Positions 42,340-51,001 of a DNA stretch of 64,000 nucleotides are shown here, piece after piece. Under the pieces are notes generated by a model. That model was not told the DNA's origin. It was given only the letters and a program-made list of their open reading frames with translations, and did no database searches. Source of the stretch: Streptomyces sp. HB132. Lineage in GTDB: Bacteria; Actinomycetota; Actinomycetes; Streptomycetales; Streptomycetaceae. The translations under genes were made by a program, and so were the position numbers. How positions within the stretch are numbered: position 1 is the first letter of the stretch; every line of letters begins with the position of its first letter. Where the stretch lies: contig NZ_JAFBGA010000015.1 of assembly GCF_016909575.1 (NCBI RefSeq), positions 62,001 to 126,000 on the forward strand, in the 5' to 3' direction.

Positions 42340-43029
42340 TCAGCGGCCGGGGCGGACCGTCAGGTCGTTGATCTCCGCGTCGCGCGGCAGATCGAGCGCC
42401 AGCAGGATCGTGGTGGCCACCGACTCCGGGTCGATCCAGCGCGAGGCGTCGTACTCCTTGCCCTCCTGCTGGTGGACCTTGGCCTGCATGGGGCTGGCGG
42501 TGCGGCCCGGGTAGACGGAGGTGACCCTGACGCCGTTGCCGTGCTCCTCATGGCGCAGTGAGTCGGCGAGGGCCTTGAGCCCGTGCTTGCTCGCGGCGTA
42601 CGCGCCCCACTCGGCGTGGGCCGCGAGTCCCGCCCCGGAGTTCACGAGGACGACGTGGCCCTGCGCGACGCGGAGCTGCGGCAGCATCAGACGCGTCAGC
42701 TCGGCCGGGGAGACCAGATTGGTGTTGAGCTGGTGGTGCCAGGCCTTGGGGGTCAGATCGCCGATCTTGCCGAGCTCGACGACGCCCGCGACGTGCAGCA
42801 GCGAGTCGAGGCGCTCGGGCATCGGCTGGTGGCCGAACGCCCAGGAGAGACGGTCGGGATTGCCGAGGTCGCCGACGAGCGTGCGGGCCCCGGGGTGGAG
42901 GGCGGCGAGTTCCTTGGCGCGTCCGGCGTCCCGGGCCAGCAGCACGAGTTCGTCGCCGCGTTCCAGGAGACGGCGGGCGACGGCGGCGCCGATGCCGGAA
43001 CCGGCGCCGGTGATGAGATGAGTAGGCAT
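42340..43029 (-). CDS. Short-chain dehydrogenase/reductase
   Basis: This 229-residue classical SDR has the NAD(P) motif TGAGSGIGAAVARRL (residues 7-21). An Arg in the following turn region suggests NADP. LHVAGVVELGKIG follows, with the catalytic tyrosine and lysine in YAASKHGLKAL and the preceding VLVNSGAG serine. The C-terminal segment is short. The substrate is unknown. It lies 32 bp before the methionine synthase-like gene and 31 bp after the LOG-family gene, all on the minus strand, so they may form one transcript. Confidence 0.87.
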   Translation of the reverse strand: MPTHLITGAGSGIGAAVARRLLERGDELVLLARDAGRAKELAALHPGARTLVGDLGNPDRLSWAFGHQPMPERLDSLLHVAGVVELGKIGDLTPKAWHHQLNTNLVSPAELTRLMLPQLRVAQGHVVLVNSGAGLAAHAEWGAYAASKHGLKALADSLRHEEHGNGVRVTSVYPGRTASPMQAKVHQQEGKEYDASRWIDPESVATTILLALDLPRDAEINDLTVRPGR

Positions 43030-43060
43030 GCCCCCATGCTCGCACCAGGGCGTGTCCGCA

Positions 43061-43600
43061 TCAGAGCAGGCCTGCCGACTCCTCCAGGTAGGCCAGCGCG
43101 CCGACGCCGTCCTTGGCGAAGAAGACGAGCTCGGTGAGGGGCAGCGGCAGGAAGCCCTCGTCCTCCATGCGCTGGAACTGCTGGCGCAGGCCGTCGTAGA
43201 ACCCCGCCGTGTTCAGCAGGACGACCGGCTTGGTGTGCTTGCCGTGCTTCTTCAGCTCCAGGATCTCCGTGGCCTCGTCGAGGGTCCCCGTGCCGCCGAC
43301 CATGATCACGATGGCGTCGGACTTCTCCAGGAGCAGCGCCTTGCGCTCGGCCAGGTCCTTGGCGATCACCATCTCGTCGGCGTTCGTCCGCGCCTTGGCC
43401 GCCAGGAAGTCCACCGACACCCCGACGAGCCGGCCGCCGGACTCCTGGACCCCGTCGGCGACGACCTTCATCAGCCCGCTCTCCGACCCGCCCCAGACCA
43501 GGGTGTGTCCACCCCTGCCCAGCAGCTCCGCGAACTCGCGGGCGGGCACGGTGTAGCGGTCGTCGAGGTCGGCTGCGGAGAGGAAGACACAGATGTTCAT
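43061..43600 (-). CDS. LOG family protein (TIGR00730-type nucleotide phosphoribohydrolase)
   Basis: The ATG at 43600 gives 179 residues starting MNICVFLSAADLDDRY. Characteristic features are LVWGGSESGLMKVVADGVQESG, the GGxGT motif (VGGTGTLDEATE, near 95-106) and an LLNTAGFYDGL segment. The family cleaves adenosine monophosphate-type nucleotides to base plus ribose phosphate, and members that act on cytokinin precursors are called LOG. The usual PGGxGT proline is Val here, while the GGxGT-xxE core is intact. A TACGGT element about seven bases before the start suggests a leaderless message. Confidence 0.85.
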   Translation of the reverse strand: MNICVFLSAADLDDRYTVPAREFAELLGRGGHTLVWGGSESGLMKVVADGVQESGGRLVGVSVDFLAAKARTNADEMVIAKDLAERKALLLEKSDAIVIMVGGTGTLDEATEILELKKHGKHTKPVVLLNTAGFYDGLRQQFQRMEDEGFLPLPLTELVFFAKDGVGALAYLEESAGLL

Positions 43601-43681
43601 GCGAACACCGTACGACCGCTCTCTAGTGCGGGGAGAAACCGGTACGGGAAGAAACCCGCGTTCCACGGGGCTGAACCCGGT

Positions 43682-44017
43682 ATGGCCTCCATCACAGGAC
43701 ACACCGTCACCGTCGAACCGTCCGCCACCCACGTGCGCGCGGTGCACGACGGGCAGGTGCTCGCCGAGAGCCGCCGCCCGCTCGTGCTGCGCGAGACGGG
43801 CTGTCCGGACCGCTACTACCTGCCGCCCGAGGACGTCCGTACCGAGCTGCTGACACCCTCGGACACCCGGACGCACTGTCCCTTCAAGGGGGACGCGTCG
43901 TACTGGTCCCTGCCCGGTGCGGCGGACCTCGTCTGGGCCTATCCGGAGCCCAAGGAAGAAGTCGCTGCGATCCGGGGGCACTTCTGTTTCTACGCCACGG
44001 AGGTCGCCTCCGGATGA
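43682..44017 (+). CDS. DUF427 domain protein
   Basis: This 111-residue protein belongs to the DUF427 family: the HVRAVHDGQVLAESRRPLVL and YYLPPEDV motifs, then THCPFKGDASYWSL and a final AIRGHFCFYATEV. The fold is a small beta-barrel of unknown function, sometimes fused to or near sugar or nucleotide enzymes. GGGG precedes the ATG at 11 bases. It diverges from the LOG-family gene by 81 bp and is followed by the alpha/beta hydrolase gene on the same strand after 62 bp. Confidence 0.85.
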   Translation: MASITGHTVTVEPSATHVRAVHDGQVLAESRRPLVLRETGCPDRYYLPPEDVRTELLTPSDTRTHCPFKGDASYWSLPGAADLVWAYPEPKEEVAAIRGHFCFYATEVASG

Positions 44018-44079
44018 GCGTCAGGAATTTTTCTCCGCGGCGGCGATGAGTTCCGCGGTGCGCGGCAGTCCACCCTCGC

Positions 44080-44883
44080 ATGGACAAGATTCTCTCCGGT
44101 GACGGTACGTCGATCGCGTACCGCCGCCACGGCGACGGGCCGCCGGTGATCCTCGTCGGCGGGGCACTGAGCACCGCAACCGACGGGGCGTCGCTGGCCG
44201 CTCTCCTGGCCCCGCGGTTCACGGTCGTCACCTACGACCGCCGGGGGCGCGGAGCGAGCGGCGACGGCGGCCCGTACACCCTCCGCCGCGAGATCGAGGA
44301 CCTCGCGGCGGTCGCGGCCGCGGCGGGCGAGCGCGTCTCGCTGTTCGGGATGCTGTCGGGCGGGGCCCTGGCCCTCGAGGCGGCGGCCGCGGGACTGCCC
44401 GTGGATCTGCTCGCGGTCTACGAGCCGCCGTACACCCCGGGTGCCGCCGGTCTGCTGTACAAGTCCCGCTGTACGGCGCTGCTGCACCGGCTGCTGGCGA
44501 GCGGTGACCGCGGTGGCGCCGTCGAGCTGTACCTGACCGGGACCGGAGTCGCGGAGGAGACGATCGCCCGCATGCGCCGGGCCCCGCTCTGGGCCGGTCT
44601 CGAAGCGGTGGCACACACCCTCGCGTACGACGACGCCCTGCTGGGGGACGGCTCGGTGCCCGCGGCCAGGTTCGCGTCCGTCTCCGCGCGCACGCTGGTG
44701 GCGACCGGGGGCTTCAGCACCGCGTCGGCCCGGGAGACGGCCCTGACCCTCGCGGCGGCGCTCCCCCGGGCACGGCACCGCACGCTGACCGGCCAGACCC
44801 GTGACGTGGCGCCCCAGGCGATCGCGCCTGTCCTGGCGGAGTTCTTCGCCAGGAGCTGCTCCTTCCTGCGGGCGGCGTCCTGA
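44080..44883 (+). CDS. Alpha/beta hydrolase with missing catalytic histidine
   Basis: This 267-residue protein has the alpha/beta hydrolase layout: the VILVGGA oxyanion turn near 23-29, TYDRRGRGASG, and the nucleophile S93 in FGMLSGGALAL. The acid is probably in the TLVATGGFSTAS region. In relatives I recall the last element reads GQTH plus acid-Val. Here it is GQTRDVAP with Arg241 (codon CGT at 44800-44802) where histidine is expected, one base from CAT. The enzyme may therefore be inactive, or the change may be a sequencing error or a specialised binding role. The substrate is unknown. It converges on mnmA. Confidence 0.8.
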   Translation: MDKILSGDGTSIAYRRHGDGPPVILVGGALSTATDGASLAALLAPRFTVVTYDRRGRGASGDGGPYTLRREIEDLAAVAAAAGERVSLFGMLSGGALALEAAAAGLPVDLLAVYEPPYTPGAAGLLYKSRCTALLHRLLASGDRGGAVELYLTGTGVAEETIARMRRAPLWAGLEAVAHTLAYDDALLGDGSVPAARFASVSARTLVATGGFSTASARETALTLAAALPRARHRTLTGQTRDVAPQAIAPVLAEFFARSCSFLRAAS

Positions 44884-44926
44884 CGGGACGTCCTCGCGGG
44901 GCGTCTCCCGGCGGGGCATGTGACTC

Positions 44927-44957
44927 GGCCGGGTCGTCGCAGGGGAGCGACCCGGCC
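44927..44957. terminator. Hairpin between convergent hydrolase and mnmA genes
   Basis: Perfect 10-bp arms at 44927-44936 and 44948-44957 with an 11-nt loop. A second repeat (44953-44960 with 44974-44981) overlaps the mnmA stop. It can end transcription from either side. Confidence 0.7.
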
Positions 44958-44970
44958 GGCCAGGCTTTCC

Positions 44971-46104
44971 TCAGCCGGCCGCCGAAGCCCTCTCCCGCCG
45001 CACCGTGGTCGCGATGGTGGCCGAGCCGACCACCCGCGTCCCGTCGTACAGCACGACCGCCTGGCCGGGGGCCACGCCCCGGACCGGTTCGGCGAAGGTG
45101 ACGGTCAGGGTGCCGTCGGTCAGCTCGGCCGTCACCTCGGTCTCGCCGCCGTGGGCGCGGAGCTGCGCGGTGTACGTCCCGGGCCCGGACGGGGCGGTAC
45201 CGCACCAGCGGGGCTTGATCGCCGTCAGGGCCGTGACGTCCAGGGCCTCGGCCGGGCCGACCGTCACCGTGTTGTTCACCGGGGAGATGTCCAGGACGTA
45301 GCGCGGCTTGCCGTCGGGGGCGGGGTGGCCGATGCGCAGGCCCTTGCGCTGGCCGATGGTGAAGCCGAACGCGCCCTCGTGGGTGCCGACCTTGGACCCC
45401 GACTCGTCGAGGATGTCGCCCTCGGCCGGGCCGCCGAGGCGGCCGGCCAGGAAGCCCTGGGTGTCGCCGTCGGCGATGAAGCAGATGTCGTGGCTGTCGG
45501 GCTTCTTGGCGACGGCCAGGCCCCGGCGCTCGGCCTCGGCCCGGATCTCGTCCTTGGTGGTGAGGGTGTCACCGAGCGGGAACATCGCGTGGGCGAGCTG
45601 CTTCTCGTCCAGGACGCCGAGGACGTAGCTCTGGTCCTTGGCCATGTCCGAGGCGCGGTGCATCTCCCGCGTGCCGTCGTCCTTGAGTACGACCGTGGCG
45701 TAGTGGCCGGTGCAGACCGCGTCGAAGCCGAGGGCCAGCGCCTTGTCGAGCAGCGCGGCGAACTTGATCTTCTCGTTGCAGCGCAGGCAGGGGTTGGGCG
45801 TGCGTCCGGCCTCGTACTCCGCGACGAAGTCGTCCACGACGTCCTCGCGGAAGCGTTCCGCCAGGTCCCAGACGTAGAAAGGGATGCCGATGACGTCCGC
45901 CGCGCGGCGGGCGTCCCGGGAGTCCTCGATGGTGCAACAGCCGCGCGCGCCCGTACGGAAGGACTGCGGGTTCGCGGAGAGGGCGAGGTGGACACCGGTC
46001 ACGTCGTGGCCTGCCTCGGCGGCTCGTGCCGCCGCGACGGCGGAGTCGACTCCGCCGGACATGGCGGCGAGCACACGGAGGGGGCGCTGGGAGGTCTGAG
46101 TCAT
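44971..46104 (-). CDS. mnmA: tRNA 2-thiouridine(34) synthase MnmA
   Basis: This 377-residue ATP-PPase thiolates the wobble uridine of Lys, Glu and Gln tRNAs. The PP-loop SGGVDS is at residues 16-21. The two catalytic cysteines fit C106 (NPCLRCNEK) and C208 (HDICFI). The C-terminal beta-barrel follows from about 225. It takes sulfur from a cysteine desulfurase, one of which is encoded about 740 bp away. The ATG is 61 bp from the divergent amidase gene, so they share a promoter gap. The hairpin at its end faces the hydrolase gene. Confidence 0.95.
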   Translation of the reverse strand: MTQTSQRPLRVLAAMSGGVDSAVAAARAAEAGHDVTGVHLALSANPQSFRTGARGCCTIEDSRDARRAADVIGIPFYVWDLAERFREDVVDDFVAEYEAGRTPNPCLRCNEKIKFAALLDKALALGFDAVCTGHYATVVLKDDGTREMHRASDMAKDQSYVLGVLDEKQLAHAMFPLGDTLTTKDEIRAEAERRGLAVAKKPDSHDICFIADGDTQGFLAGRLGGPAEGDILDESGSKVGTHEGAFGFTIGQRKGLRIGHPAPDGKPRYVLDISPVNNTVTVGPAEALDVTALTAIKPRWCGTAPSGPGTYTAQLRAHGGETEVTAELTDGTLTVTFAEPVRGVAPGQAVVLYDGTRVVGSATIATTVRRERASAAG

Positions 46105-46165
46105 AGCTCATCCAGAGTACGGGGCGCCGGGAACCGAATGCTCGCGGATAAGCGTTGAGCAGCAC

Positions 46166-46852
46166 ATGGGGAACAACAGGAGTGCCGGGTCGCCGGGGAA
46201 AAGCCCTGGCCAGGGCATCAGTCGGCGCACACTGCTGATCGGCGGCGGGGTCGCCGCGGCGGGCACGGCCGCTCTGTCGGTGGACGAGGTCAGGCGCCTC
46301 TGGTGGCGGGTGCCGGGCGTGGAGAAGCCCCGCAAGGAAGGTGAGCTGGACTACACCCCGGCGCGCTGGATCGCGGCCTCCGAGGGGAACTGGCGGCGGG
46401 CCGACCGTCCCGACGACTACGGCGTGGACCGGGTGATCATCCACGTCACCCAGGGCAGTTACGCCAGCGCGGTCAAGGTCTTCCAGGACCCGGCGCACCA
46501 GGCGGCGACGCACTACATCGTCGGACAGAACGGCCGGGTGACGCAGATGATCCGGGAGCTCGACGTCGCCTACCACGCGGGCAACCGCTCGTTCAACGAG
46601 CGCAGCGTCGGCATCGAGCACGAGGGCTTCGTGGACCGCCCGCAGGACTTCACGGCGGAGATGTACGAGTCCTCCGCCCGGCTGACCGCGGCGATATGCG
46701 AGCGGTACGGGATCCCTGTGGACCGTGAGCACGTCATCGGGCACGTCGAGGTGCCCGGCACGGACCACACCGACCCCGGACCGCACTGGGACTGGACCCG
46801 CTACATGAAGCTGGTCCGCGCGGCGTCCACAGCGGGGACGCAGGCTAGCTGA
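46166..46852 (+). CDS. Tat-exported N-acetylmuramoyl-L-alanine amidase
   Basis: This 228-residue protein starts with a twin-arginine signal (SRRTLLIGGG at 19-28). An Amidase_2 (PGRP-like) domain spans about 80-215, and its zinc ligands fit H93 (VIIHVTQG), H193 (GHVEVPG) and D203 (HTDPGPHW). It would cut the bond between muramic acid and the peptide stem in the cell wall. No wall-binding domain is seen. The last eight bases overlap the end of the convergent cysteine desulfurase gene. It is divergent from mnmA. Confidence 0.9.
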   Translation: MGNNRSAGSPGKSPGQGISRRTLLIGGGVAAAGTAALSVDEVRRLWWRVPGVEKPRKEGELDYTPARWIAASEGNWRRADRPDDYGVDRVIIHVTQGSYASAVKVFQDPAHQAATHYIVGQNGRVTQMIRELDVAYHAGNRSFNERSVGIEHEGFVDRPQDFTAEMYESSARLTAAICERYGIPVDREHVIGHVEVPGTDHTDPGPHWDWTRYMKLVRAASTAGTQAS

Positions 46853-48014
46853 GCCCCGCCGTCCTGGCCCGCTCGACGGCGGGTCCGATCGCCCGGGCGA
46901 GCTCTTCGACGTCCCTACCGGTCGAGGTGTGGCCGAGCGAGAAGCGCAGCGTGCCCCGCGCCAGAGCGGGGTCGGTGCCGGTGGCCAGCAGTACGTGGCT
47001 GGGCTGCGCGATGCCGGCGGTGCACGCCGATCCCGTGGAGCATTCGATGCCCTGGGCGTCGAGCAGCAGCAGGAGGGAATCGCCCTCGCAGCCCGGGAAG
47101 GTGAAGTGGGCGTTGGCGGGCAGCCGCCCGCCGGGGGCCGGGTCGCCGCCGAGAACGGCGTCGGGGACGGCCTTCAGCACGGCGGCGGCCAGTTCGTCCC
47201 GGAGCGCGCCGATCCCACGGGCGAAGTCGGCGCGGCTGTCGGCGGCGTGCCGACCGGCCACGGCGAACGCGGCCACGGCGGGTACGTCGAGCGTGCCGGA
47301 GCGAACATGGCGCTCCTGGCCGCCGCCGTGCAGCACGGGTACGGGGGTCTGGTCACGGCCGAGCAGCAACGCGCCGATGCCGAACGGGCCGCCGATCTTG
47401 TGCGCGCTGACCGTCATGGCGGCCAGCCCGGAACGGGCGAAGTCGACCTCCAGCTGCCCGAACGCCTGCACCGCGTCGGCGTGCATGGGGACGCCGAACT
47501 CGCTCGCCACCTCGGCCAGTTCACGTATCGGCATGATCGTGCCGATCTCGTTGTTGGCCCACATCACGGTGACCAGGGCGACGTCGTCGGGGTCGCGGGC
47601 GAGCGCCTCGCGCAGCGCCTGTGGGTGCACACGTCCGTACGTGTCGACCGGGAGGTACTCGACGGTGGCGCCCTCGTGCTCGGCGAGCCAGTCCACGGCG
47701 TCGAGGACGGCGTGGTGCTCCACAGGGCTGGCGAGGACCCGGGTGCGCCGGGGGTCGGCGTCGCGGCGGGCCCAGTAGAGGCCCTTCACGGCGAGGTTGT
47801 CGGCCTCGGTGCCGCCGGAGGTCAGGACCACCTCGCTGGGGCGTGCGCCGAGGGCGTCGGCGAGGGTCTCTCTGGACTCCTCGACGGTACGGCGGGCCCT
47901 GCGCCCGGCGGCGTGCAATGAGGACGCGTTGCCGGTGACGGCGAGCTGCGCGGTCATCGCCGCGATCGCCTCCGGCAGCATCGGGGTGGTCGCGGCGTGG
48001 TCGAGGTAGGCCAT
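46845..48014 (-). CDS. Cysteine desulfurase (NifS/IscS family)
   Basis: This 389-residue PLP enzyme makes a protein persulfide from cysteine. The pyridoxal lysine is K206 (TVSAHKIGGPFG) and the active cysteine is C331 (STGSACTAG), on a short class-I-like loop. There is no C-terminal Cys-rich extension. The start codon has no Shine-Dalgarno. Proximity to mnmA suggests it supplies sulfur for 2-thiouridine. Fe-S assembly proteins are not next to it, so a general IscS role is also possible. It overlaps the amidase gene by eight bases at the 3' end. Confidence 0.93.
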   Translation of the reverse strand: MAYLDHAATTPMLPEAIAAMTAQLAVTGNASSLHAAGRRARRTVEESRETLADALGARPSEVVLTSGGTEADNLAVKGLYWARRDADPRRTRVLASPVEHHAVLDAVDWLAEHEGATVEYLPVDTYGRVHPQALREALARDPDDVALVTVMWANNEIGTIMPIRELAEVASEFGVPMHADAVQAFGQLEVDFARSGLAAMTVSAHKIGGPFGIGALLLGRDQTPVPVLHGGGQERHVRSGTLDVPAVAAFAVAGRHAADSRADFARGIGALRDELAAAVLKAVPDAVLGGDPAPGGRLPANAHFTFPGCEGDSLLLLLDAQGIECSTGSACTAGIAQPSHVLLATGTDPALARGTLRFSLGHTSTGRDVEELARAIGPAVERARTAGLS

Positions 48015-48132
48015 GGTGGTGACGATTCTACGAGCCCGTGGCGCGGGGCGTGCCGAGGGCGGTGCCAGGCGCCCCCGGCCCCGGCTCGTGACGGGCCGGC
48101 TCGGGCGCCCTCGAAGCGCCCGGCAGCGCTCC

Positions 48133-49923
48133 TCAGAGGGTCGTCCAGCGCTGGGACGCCGCTCCCGAGCACATGCCGGCCACGAGGCGGCCGTTATCCG
48201 CTCCGAGGCAGCCCCCGGTGCCGACGCTCACAAGGGTGCTTCCCGACCCCGCGCGCCAGCGACGTGACGCGTCCTCGTTGCACGAGAGCAGCAGGATCCC
48301 TCCGGCGCCCGCGCTGAGGCACGTCCTGCCCGACTCGTGGACGAGTTGGAAGGATCCGCCGGACACGGCCCGGATGCCCCAGACGGACCCCGACCCGTCG
48401 CAGTCGCCGGTGGTCGGGTAGCCGTTGTGGGCGTCGACGAGACACTTGCCGTTGCCGCCGTTGCGATAGCGGTTGTTCCCGGAGGGTGCGGTCCCCCCGG
48501 AGCTGGACCCTCCGGAAGCAGTGGACCCTCCGGAGGTGGTGGACCCGCCCGAGGTGCTGGAGCCGCCGGACGTGCCGGAACCACCGGAGCCGTCCTGGGA
48601 GCCACCCCCCGCGTCATCGGCCCCCTGGGCCGGCACGGAGGCGTCGTCCGAACCCCCTTCCCCCTCGTCAGCCTCCCCGCCCTTCTCCTCGTCCTTGTCC
48701 TTCTCCCTGCCGGTCGGCGACTTCTCCGGTGACGCCGAGCCGGACGGGCTCGCAACTGAGGAGGCGACCCCGGGCGAGGCCGGAGCCGAGGCCGTGGCCG
48801 ACGGCCCGCCGGCCGCGTGGTCGTCCGCACCGAAGGTGTACGGCAGCAGCTGGAAGGCGAGCGTGGCCCCGCCCACGGCCACGACCACCGGCACGACGGC
48901 GAAGAACACGCGTGTGCGCCGCCGGCGCTCACGCTTCGGGCGGGCCTTCTGCCCCAGCCTCAGGGTCTCCACGGAGACGGGCGGCGGCAGTTCGATCTTC
49001 TGGACGTGTGCCGCGAAGGCGGCCTTCTCCGCGAGGTTCCCGCGGATGGAGTCCGGCCACAGCGGAGCGGTGAACGGCCCGTGCTCCGTGGCGATCCGTA
49101 CCAGCTCGGACGCTGTGGGACGGGCGCCGGTGTCCTTGTCGAGGCAGGCGATGACGACCTCGGCGAGTGCGGGGTCGAGCGACCTCACCGCTTCGAGGGC
49201 GGGCTTCTCGTGCACGATGCGGTAGAGCACGGCCGGACCGGACTCCTCGCCGAAGGGCGGGCTGCCGCAGGCCGCGTAGGCGATGACCGAACCCAGCGCG
49301 AACACATCCGCGGCACCGGTCAGGTCGCGCTGCGTCGTGGCTTGCTCGGGAGCCATGTACGCCGGGGTCCCGACCACCATGCCGCTCATGGTCAGCCGGC
49401 TCTGCTCGGTGGCCCGGGCCACGCCGAAGTCGATGACCGTCGCGCCCTCGGCCGTCATCATGACGTTGGACGGCTTGAGGTCGCGGTGCACCATACCGAG
49501 GGCGTGCACCGGGACCAGGCCCTGGGCGGCCTCCCGCAGCAGCAGCCACACGGTCTCCGCGGGCAGCGGGCCCTTGTGCAGCGCGAGGGCCTCGCTGAGC
49601 GTGAGCCCGGGGACGTACGCGGTGGCGAGCCAGGGGGGCCGCGCGTCGCGGTCGCTGGCGATCAGCGGGGCGGTGGCCTCCGCGGGCAGCTTGGCGAGGT
49701 TGTCCAGCTCGTGCCCGAACCGGCGGACGAAGTCCTGGTCCTCACCCGCGATCGAGGGCAGCACCTGCTTGACGGCGACGTACCGCCCTTCGTGGACGCC
49801 GAGGTACACGCGCCCCATGCCGCCGGAGCCGAGCCGGCCCGCGAGCGGGATCCCGCCGATCTGCCGTGGATCGTCCGCTCCCAGCGGCTTGGCTCCACTG
49901 CCCGTCAGGTCCAACACACCCAC
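48133..49923 (-). CDS. Receptor-type serine/threonine kinase with extracellular ricin B lectin domain
   Basis: The GTG at 49923 (GGGGAG five bases upstream) gives 596 residues. Alternatives at 49917 or just below change the start by only a few codons. The N-terminal Hanks kinase (about 25-290) has the Gly loop RLGSGGMGRVYLG (30-42), K52, HRD at 146-148, and DFG at 165. A basic linker, one membrane helix (about 339-363) and a Ser/Gly/Thr/Pro-rich spacer (about 376-482, with repeated STSGG) follow. The C-terminus is a beta-trefoil of ricin B type (about 483-596, with GKCLVDA and QRWTTL). The topology puts the kinase inside and the lectin outside, so it may sense glycans such as wall fragments. 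Confidence 0.93.
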   Translation of the reverse strand: MGVLDLTGSGAKPLGADDPRQIGGIPLAGRLGSGGMGRVYLGVHEGRYVAVKQVLPSIAGEDQDFVRRFGHELDNLAKLPAEATAPLIASDRDARPPWLATAYVPGLTLSEALALHKGPLPAETVWLLLREAAQGLVPVHALGMVHRDLKPSNVMMTAEGATVIDFGVARATEQSRLTMSGMVVGTPAYMAPEQATTQRDLTGAADVFALGSVIAYAACGSPPFGEESGPAVLYRIVHEKPALEAVRSLDPALAEVVIACLDKDTGARPTASELVRIATEHGPFTAPLWPDSIRGNLAEKAAFAAHVQKIELPPPVSVETLRLGQKARPKRERRRRTRVFFAVVPVVVAVGGATLAFQLLPYTFGADDHAAGGPSATASAPASPGVASSVASPSGSASPEKSPTGREKDKDEEKGGEADEGEGGSDDASVPAQGADDAGGGSQDGSGGSGTSGGSSTSGGSTTSGGSTASGGSSSGGTAPSGNNRYRNGGNGKCLVDAHNGYPTTGDCDGSGSVWGIRAVSGGSFQLVHESGRTCLSAGAGGILLLSCNEDASRRWRAGSGSTLVSVGTGGCLGADNGRLVAGMCSGAASQRWTTL

Positions 49924-50065
49924 ACCGACTCCCCGTGACACACCTTTTCCGTACCGGAGGAAGTCTGACCAGTGGATACTGGCAATGGAGGCATATTCTA
50001 GAAAAACACTCCAGAAATTCACCGCGGAAGAGACCCGCCTCACGAACCACAGGGACGGCCCCTCG

Positions 50066-50659
50066 ATGAGCCCCAAGCAGCACCGCGGCGAAGTCACTTC
50101 CGATCTGCTCCTGGACGCCGCACTGCGCGTGTTCGTCGAGTCGGGCGAGCAGGGCCTCACGGTCAACGCCGTCACCCGGGCGAGCGGCGTGAGCCTGGGC
50201 AGCCTCTACCACCACTTCGGCAGCCTCGACGGCCTGATCGGCGCCCTCGGCCACCGCTGGCTGGAGCGACTGCTGGGCGAACTGACCGAAGCCCTGCGGA
50301 ACGCCGGAACGGCGCGTGCGGGCATCACCGGTGCCGTGGGGGCCTACCTGGGCTTCGTCCAGGAGCACCGCGGACCCGCCATGCTCCTGCATTCCCCGCT
50401 CGCCGACCGCAGGAGCATGGCGCGGGGCAGGGAGTTCCGTGACGCCCAGGAGGCCAGGGTTTCCGAGATGGGCCTGTGGATACGGCAGGGCATCGACTCC
50501 GGGGAGCTCGCACCGCTCCCGCCGCCGCTGATCGAGTCCCTGATCCTGGGCCCCGTCGTGGCTGTCGCCCGCCGGTCGCTGTCGGGCATCGAGGACGTCG
50601 ACCTCGACGAGTCCGCGCGCATCCTGCCGGAACGGATCTGGCGGTCGGTGCGCGCTTAG
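50066..50659 (+). CDS. TetR family transcriptional regulator
   Basis: The ATG at 50066 gives 197 residues beginning MSPKQHRGEV. An earlier ATG at 49986 would add 26 residues without a good ribosome site. The TetR DNA-binding domain is at 10-60 (LLDAALRVFVESGEQGLTVNAVTRASGVSLGSLYHHFGS). The ligand domain follows. It is divergent from the kinase gene. A small inverted repeat (CCAGT-GGAT-ACTGG, 49969-49982) in the gap is a possible operator, with low confidence. The regulated gene is not obvious. Confidence 0.88.
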   Translation: MSPKQHRGEVTSDLLLDAALRVFVESGEQGLTVNAVTRASGVSLGSLYHHFGSLDGLIGALGHRWLERLLGELTEALRNAGTARAGITGAVGAYLGFVQEHRGPAMLLHSPLADRRSMARGREFRDAQEARVSEMGLWIRQGIDSGELAPLPPPLIESLILGPVVAVARRSLSGIEDVDLDESARILPERIWRSVRA

Positions 50660-50683
50660 CCCCGCACCGGCCGTGGCGCGAGG

Positions 50684-50986
50684 TCAGCCGGCGAGGCTCC
50701 AGGAGACGGTGCCGTTGCCCGTGACCAGGACGGCGAGGACCACCAGGTCGGCGACGCCGAGGGCCAGCCCGAGGAAGGCGCGGCCCCGGCGGGTGGTGGA
50801 GCGGGCGAGGGCGACGATCGCCATGACGATGGCGACCGGGCCGAGCAGGATGTTCATCACCAGCAGGCCGAGCAGGCCGAGCACGAACGAGGCGACGGCG
50901 AGCCCGTCCGCCTCCCGGGCGGCGGGACGGTCCTCGCGCGGCGCGGTGCGTGCGGAGGTCGCGGTGCGTGCCGAGGTGAGTGTCAT
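50684..50986 (-). CDS. DUF4190 domain membrane protein
   Basis: This 100-residue protein has a disordered N-terminus (Thr/Ala/Arg-rich with two TSARTA-like copies) and a DUF4190 unit with two membrane helices (about 28-57 and 68-90), marked by DGLAVASFVLGLLGLL and the LGLALGV half. The function is unknown. It follows a smaller membrane protein gene on the same strand after 15 bp, so they probably form one transcript driven from the gap next to the TetR gene at 51262. Confidence 0.82.
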   Translation of the reverse strand: MTLTSARTATSARTAPREDRPAAREADGLAVASFVLGLLGLLVMNILLGPVAIVMAIVALARSTTRRGRAFLGLALGVADLVVLAVLVTGNGTVSWSLAG

Positions 50987-51001
50987 GGTGCGGCTCCTTC
51001 G

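Noticed and set aside
49969..49982. Small inverted repeat CCAGT-GGAT-ACTGG in the kinase/TetR gap
   Set aside because: Five-base arms are expected by chance in such DNA, so it is only mentioned as a weak possibility with the TetR gene.
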